From: JACDBZ01 sp038233215
GTDB taxonomy: Bacteria > Chloroflexota > Limnocylindria > QHBO01
Reading direction: 5' to 3'
Assembly (NCBI GenBank): GCA_038233215.1
Contig: JBBSML010000012.1
Location: 9,622 to 73,621, forward strand
DNA: 64,000 nucleotides
Within the stretch, counting starts at the first letter, position 1, and the number at the start of each line of letters is the position of its first letter. The notes under the pieces were generated by a model. The model did no database searches. It was not told the origin of the DNA and saw only the letters and a program-made list of their open reading frames with translations. The translations under genes and the position numbers were made by a program. Of this stretch, positions 60,821 through 64,000 are shown in pieces.

Positions 60821-61642
60821 TTAGCTCCGGGTGCGAACCGCGACGGCTGCAGCAGCGGCTGCGAGAAGCGTCCCGAAGGCGACCAGCAGCAGCGGCAGGC
60901 TGGTGTTGGGGGTCGGAACTTCCATGGCCGCGTCAGGCATCTCAGCCGCGCCCACGAAGTTGTAGACGTGCGCCACGACCACGTTGTCGGCGTACTCCGG
61001 CAGCGGCAGCGGCGGCTCGTCAACCGTCTCGTCGAGAGTGGTGTCGAAGAGGAGCGGGTTGGCACGGCCACCGATCAGGGCCATGGCGTCGGTGCTGGCC
61101 GGGGTGAAGCGCACGGTCCCGAAGCGGGAGTCGCCCGGTGCGCTGGTCTCGGTCACGGTGAGCTCGCCCTCGGCGACCGGCGCGAAGCTGTACATGCTGA
61201 CGTCGAGGCAGACATCCTCGTCGATGTCACCACTGCCGTCTGCGTCGATTTCGATGTCAGACTCGCACAGCGCGGCCTGCATGAACTCGCCGTCGGCGGA
61301 CAGCGTATAGTCGGCGCCGTCAGCATCAGTGACGGTGAACTCGAAGTCGGTCGGCTCCGCGGCGATCGCGCCGTCGGTCGGAGCATCGGCGGTGGTCACG
61401 ATGGTCGGGCAGGCCAGCACGGTGCCTACCAGGCCGGGCAGGGTGTCGAGGCCGCCGGCCATGCCCCCGGCTCCGGCATCCTCGACCGCCTGGAAGTCAG
61501 CCTCGGTCTGGATGTCCTCGTTGCAGAGGTGCTTCATGACGATGAACTTGCCGGGCTCTTCGCTGGCGGCGCCGGCGACCGGCAGGGCGGCCAAGCCGAG
61601 CAACATGCCCGTGCTGACCAGAGTTACGAGAATTCTACGCAA
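60821..61642 (-). CDS. Secreted, C-terminally anchored acidic protein of unknown function
   Basis: The 273-residue protein has a signal peptide (MRRILVTLVSTGMLLGLAALPVAGAA, cleavage near 26), an acidic extracellular body with four Cys and a DADGSGDIDEDVC segment resembling a calcium loop, and a C-terminal anchor: VPTPNTSLPLLLVAFGTLLAA followed by VRTRS. The PTPNTS-helix-Arg ending recalls sortase-type signals, but no LPxTG is present. TTG start follows AGGAG. No family recognised. Confidence 0.65.
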   Translation of the reverse strand: MRRILVTLVSTGMLLGLAALPVAGAASEEPGKFIVMKHLCNEDIQTEADFQAVEDAGAGGMAGGLDTLPGLVGTVLACPTIVTTADAPTDGAIAAEPTDFEFTVTDADGADYTLSADGEFMQAALCESDIEIDADGSGDIDEDVCLDVSMYSFAPVAEGELTVTETSAPGDSRFGTVRFTPASTDAMALIGGRANPLLFDTTLDETVDEPPLPLPEYADNVVVAHVYNFVGAAEMPDAAMEVPTPNTSLPLLLVAFGTLLAAAAAAVAVRTRS

Positions 61643-61789
61643 TGGATTCTCCTGAACCTGTAGTTGAATTGACGCTCGGGATTGACAGTTGGGACGCGCC
61701 GATTGGCCCGTCTCCGGAGTTCGAACCCAACCCGTACAGCAGGCCAGGATGTCTCAACTAGTGCAATACGCGTGCCCCTCGCTCTCGCA
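61643..61789. other. Intergenic, no gene seen
   Basis: This gap contains the upstream region of the secreted protein gene. The string AGTTCGAACCC near 61718 resembles a tRNA T-loop, but its flanks do not form the T stem. Confidence 0.5.
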
Positions 61790-62173
61790 TCATTCCCGCC
61801 GAACCGATCCGTCGGTGCCGATGCGCAACAGCGCGCCATCAGGGATGGCTGCCAGCTCATCCGGAGGCAGCTCGATAATCGGCACGGCCACGCCATAGAG
61901 CTCCTCCGCGACGGCTGAGCCGATGGCCAGGATGAGGTCCGGCTCCGCCAGCAGCATTGCCGCGGGGGCGGTCTTCGCGCGGACAGTCTCCGCCAGGACC
62001 GATGCGGACGAGGATGAGCCTCTCCCCGAGGGCATCACCACGATTCTACCCGTGAGGGACGCTCCCAGCTGCGGGTGGTGCACATCGATGATCTCCCCCG
62101 ACGACGGATCCATTCCACCCCACAGGCTCAGCCCTTCATCCAGGACCAGCGCGCGGGCCTGAATCTCGGTCAT
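61790..62173 (-). CDS. Aconitase X small subunit (DUF126 swivel domain)
   Basis: The 127-residue protein begins MTEIQARALVLDEGLSLWGGMDPSSGEIIDVHHPQLG, the conserved DUF126 opening in which GGxDPxxG binds substrate. It has GRGSSSSASVLAE and an IIELPPDEL segment. It is the mobile swivel subunit of AcnX dehydratases. ATG at 62173 overlaps the stop of the large subunit (ATGA), fixing the start; an ATG 12 nt earlier is less likely. Confidence 0.85.
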   Translation of the reverse strand: MTEIQARALVLDEGLSLWGGMDPSSGEIIDVHHPQLGASLTGRIVVMPSGRGSSSSASVLAETVRAKTAPAAMLLAEPDLILAIGSAVAEELYGVAVPIIELPPDELAAIPDGALLRIGTDGSVRRE

Positions 62174-63432
62174 GCTCCGCCCCATGACCGCATCTCTCGG
62201 ACGACACGCCCGGCGACCGCCGAGTGGATGCACTCCGCAGAGGAGCCGAAGATGACGGATGCGCCGATATTGCCGGGGGCGTAGTACGCCCACTTTCCCG
62301 AATCGGTCATGACCGGTCCAGCCGCGTTACGGAGCAGCGGAGTGATGTAGCTGCACGTGTCGACCGCCAGCTCGACCCCAGCCTGACGCAGACGGCCGAT
62401 GATCCCCTGCGCCGATGCTTCGGCCATCACGTCGCGACCTGTCGAGACAAGGCACTCGACGTCCGGGTGCACGCGACGATCAGCGAGCATCGCCGCGTAG
62501 CGTTCGAGCTCCGACAACGATGCGTGTGGCGTCCCCAACGAAACCGCGGCCAGCCGATCCCCCGACGCGGTGCTGAGCTCGTCACGCACGGCGCGCAGCT
62601 CGGCAAGCCGGATGAGCTCCACCCGTTCCGGGGCCTGATGCTGAAGCGCCTCGTCCAGGGTCGGCGCCTCCGGCGTGGAGCCTGTCACGTGGAACATGGC
62701 GACCGACCCCGATGAGGCGGCCGCGGCACCGAGTGCCTTGAGGCGATCCTCGGACTGGTTCGCCGCCAGGCCGTCGATAGCCGCGACCGCGGATCCTGCA
62801 CGTCGTCCGAGGACAATTCCGAGCACCGGAAAGACGACGTCGGCGTCTCGCAACGCAGCGGGAAGATCGTCGGCCAGGCGCAGGACCACTGTGGCGCGGC
62901 GCGCCTCTGTCAGATGCAGGCCAGCCTCCGGAACGCGTCCGGTGATGGCCGCCGCGATGTCGAGGAAGTCGCCATATCGATTGGTTCTCGCGCCGAGGAC
63001 GCTGTTGCAAAAGGCGATCGCATTCGATTCGCCCCACGCCACCTGCTCGCCGAGTGACGGACGGACATCGAGGAGCTGATAGGGCGCGCAGGTGAAGGTG
63101 GGCCGCGCGCCGAGCGCGCGGTATCGGTCCATGAGCAGCCGGCCGCGGTCGGCGACGCCTGGGTCGCCCCGAAACATCTCAGGATGGATCAGATCCACCG
63201 CGCCGACGTTCAGTGTGGTCGGAACCGAGACCCGAGCGTGGCCATCGGTCAGGCGTTGGACGAAATCGAGCGTCGCCTCACCGTGGTAAAGGCAGGAGTC
63301 GACGTGTGCCCGCGTGATGTCGATCAGCTGCCGAGCGCGAGTGACCTCCGCCGCTCTCACGACCAGGCGCATCGCAAACGCGGCACCATCGCCGTGCGTT
63401 CCGTCGAGCAGCTCGCGGTCGCGCGAGCTCAA
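62170..63432 (-). CDS. Aconitase X catalytic subunit (DUF521)
   Basis: The 420-residue protein matches the AcnX large subunit: IDITRAHVDSCLYHGEATLDF, SVPTTLNVGAVDL, the ESNAIAFCNSVLGARTNRYG block with an iron-sulfur Cys, and VDTCSY near the C-terminus. Known AcnX enzymes are cis-3-hydroxyproline dehydratases in bacteria and phosphomevalonate dehydratases in archaea. No mevalonate or proline-catabolism genes are adjacent, so the substrate is open. TTG start, eight bases after rpiB. Confidence 0.85.
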   Translation of the reverse strand: MSSRDRELLDGTHGDGAAFAMRLVVRAAEVTRARQLIDITRAHVDSCLYHGEATLDFVQRLTDGHARVSVPTTLNVGAVDLIHPEMFRGDPGVADRGRLLMDRYRALGARPTFTCAPYQLLDVRPSLGEQVAWGESNAIAFCNSVLGARTNRYGDFLDIAAAITGRVPEAGLHLTEARRATVVLRLADDLPAALRDADVVFPVLGIVLGRRAGSAVAAIDGLAANQSEDRLKALGAAAASSGSVAMFHVTGSTPEAPTLDEALQHQAPERVELIRLAELRAVRDELSTASGDRLAAVSLGTPHASLSELERYAAMLADRRVHPDVECLVSTGRDVMAEASAQGIIGRLRQAGVELAVDTCSYITPLLRNAAGPVMTDSGKWAYYAPGNIGASVIFGSSAECIHSAVAGRVVREMRSWGGA

Positions 63433-63440
63433 CGCCAGGC

Positions 63441-63893
63441 TCAGCCCCGCGCCTCCTCGGCCTCGATCCGCGCGATCTTCTCGATCCGCGGTTGGTGCCG
63501 GCCACGGGCGAACTCGCCATCGAGGAAGGCGCGCACGCAGGCGCGCGCCACCTCGGTGCCGATGATCCGCGCCCCCAGGCTGAGCACATTCGCATCGTTG
63601 TGCTCCCGGCCGAGCCGCGCGGTCACCGAGTCAGCAGCTTCCACGCAGCGGATGCCGCGCACCTTGTTCGCCACGATCGCTTCCCCGGTTCCGCTTCCAC
63701 CGATCACGATCCCACGCTCGAAGTCTCCACGCGCGACCGCCCGGGCAACCGGCGCGATGAGGTCGGGGTAGTCGACCGGGGTCGTGTCGAACGTGCCAAA
63801 GTCGCGATACTCGATGCGAAGCTCATCGAGGAGGATGCAGAGTTCGCCCTTGAGGTCGAAGCCCGCGTGGTCGGATCCGATCGCGACGCGCAT
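63441..63893 (-). CDS. rpiB: Ribose-5-phosphate isomerase B
   Basis: Interconverts ribose-5-phosphate and ribulose-5-phosphate. The 150-residue protein has MRVAIGSDHAGFDLKGEL and GGSGTGEAIVANKVRGIRC. The catalytic base in the E. coli type is a Cys; here Ser67 occupies that site with Glu71 nearby, as in the mycobacterial RpiB type. ATG at 63893 is seven bases from TACACT, indicating a leaderless start for rpiB-acnX. Confidence 0.93.
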   Translation of the reverse strand: MRVAIGSDHAGFDLKGELCILLDELRIEYRDFGTFDTTPVDYPDLIAPVARAVARGDFERGIVIGGSGTGEAIVANKVRGIRCVEAADSVTARLGREHNDANVLSLGARIIGTEVARACVRAFLDGEFARGRHQPRIEKIARIEAEEARG

Positions 63894-63900
63894 GGCGGTG

Positions 63901-63906
63901 AGTGTA
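63901..63906 (-). promoter_or_regulatory. Candidate -10 box TACACT, leaderless rpiB
   Basis: TACACT, seven bases, then the rpiB ATG on the minus strand. Identical hexamer to the glyA box. Confidence 0.5.
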
Positions 63907-63937
63907 GACGGCCGCGGCGCGACGACCACACGAAGCG

Positions 63938-64000
63938 TCAATCCACGTCGAGGAGTGCGACGAGTTCCGCCCGGGTGATCGGCCCCTCCCGCAGGATGCG
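63938..64000 (-). CDS. C-terminal end of a probable threonylcarbamoyl-AMP synthase (Sua5/YwlC)
   Basis: Only the last 20 codons are in the window: RILREGPITRAELVALLDVD then TGA. An LREGxI ending is typical of Sua5/TsaC-type proteins, which make the threonylcarbamoyl group for tRNA t6A37, and Sua5 genes often sit beside rpiB and glyA in Gram-positive genomes. The assignment rests on this short tail and context. Confidence 0.5.
   Translation of the reverse strand, partial: RILREGPITRAELVALLDVD

Noticed and set aside
61696..61745. Possible tRNA (AGTTCGAACCC resembles a T-loop)
   Set aside because: The flanking bases do not pair into a T stem, and no acceptor, D or anticodon arms can be drawn.

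Overview
This 64 kb window is high-GC bacterial chromosome with short intergenic gaps. It most resembles a monoderm member of the Chloroflexota (Limnocylindria-like soil and freshwater lineages), though that placement is inference from gene content and not from a marker tree. The supporting features are a complete Tad/Flp pilus locus with no outer-membrane secretin, an F-type ATP synthase operon headed by two small AtpI/AtpZ-like proteins, a long-form hibernation factor, dTDP-rhamnose and surface-polysaccharide genes, and many operons that appear to be transcribed without a 5' leader.

Layout. 1-10,163: surface polysaccharide synthesis. It holds the end of a GT87-like membrane protein, a decayed relative, rmlA-rmlB-rmlD-rmlC, three family-2 glycosyltransferases, two methyltransferases and a Wzx-like flippase. 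10,243-22,346: a second envelope block with a DegT/PglE-like aminotransferase, a vapBC-like pair, one protein that fuses a PglC-like phosphoglycosyl transferase to a PglF/FlaA1-like nucleotide-sugar dehydratase, an O-antigen-ligase-like protein with TPRs, and several GT-C type membrane proteins. 22,447-38,541: regulation plus Tad pilus. A cytosolic DegS-type kinase and LuxR-type regulator precede the Flp pilin, then cpaB, cpaE, cpaF, tadB, tadC, an OmpR-type two-component pair, and six TadE/TadG-type pseudopilins in two convergent groups. One pseudopilin carries three PASTA-like domains. 38,789-51,396: mixed housekeeping and repair genes: comF and a decayed comF copy, DUF192, a degraded Fic, hpf, endonuclease IV, an XRE regulator, a flippase-like membrane protein, a PHP hydrolase, mreB, an XRE-nuclease fusion, Nei/Fpg and murA. 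51,674-58,945: ATP synthase operon on the minus strand. 59,265-64,000: glyA, a secreted protein, an aconitase-X pair, rpiB and the end of a probable Sua5 gene.

How the genes fit together. The first third makes and exports a rhamnose-containing glycan. RmlABDC supply dTDP-rhamnose, the aminotransferase and fused PglF-PglC protein could start an amino-sugar-linked undecaprenyl lipid, glycosyltransferases extend it, Wzx flips it, and the ligase-like protein transfers or polymerises it. The middle third builds a type IVc pilus under two two-component systems.

The most unusual material is between genes. Two unrelated families of dispersed inverted-repeat elements lie mostly at the 3' ends of genes between 41 and 60 kb. 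A 14-bp AT-rich palindrome occurs twice. At about a dozen gene starts a TANNNT-like -10 box lies 6-8 nt before the initiation codon, and three main genes are preceded by 3-6 codon micro-ORFs whose stop overlaps the main start.
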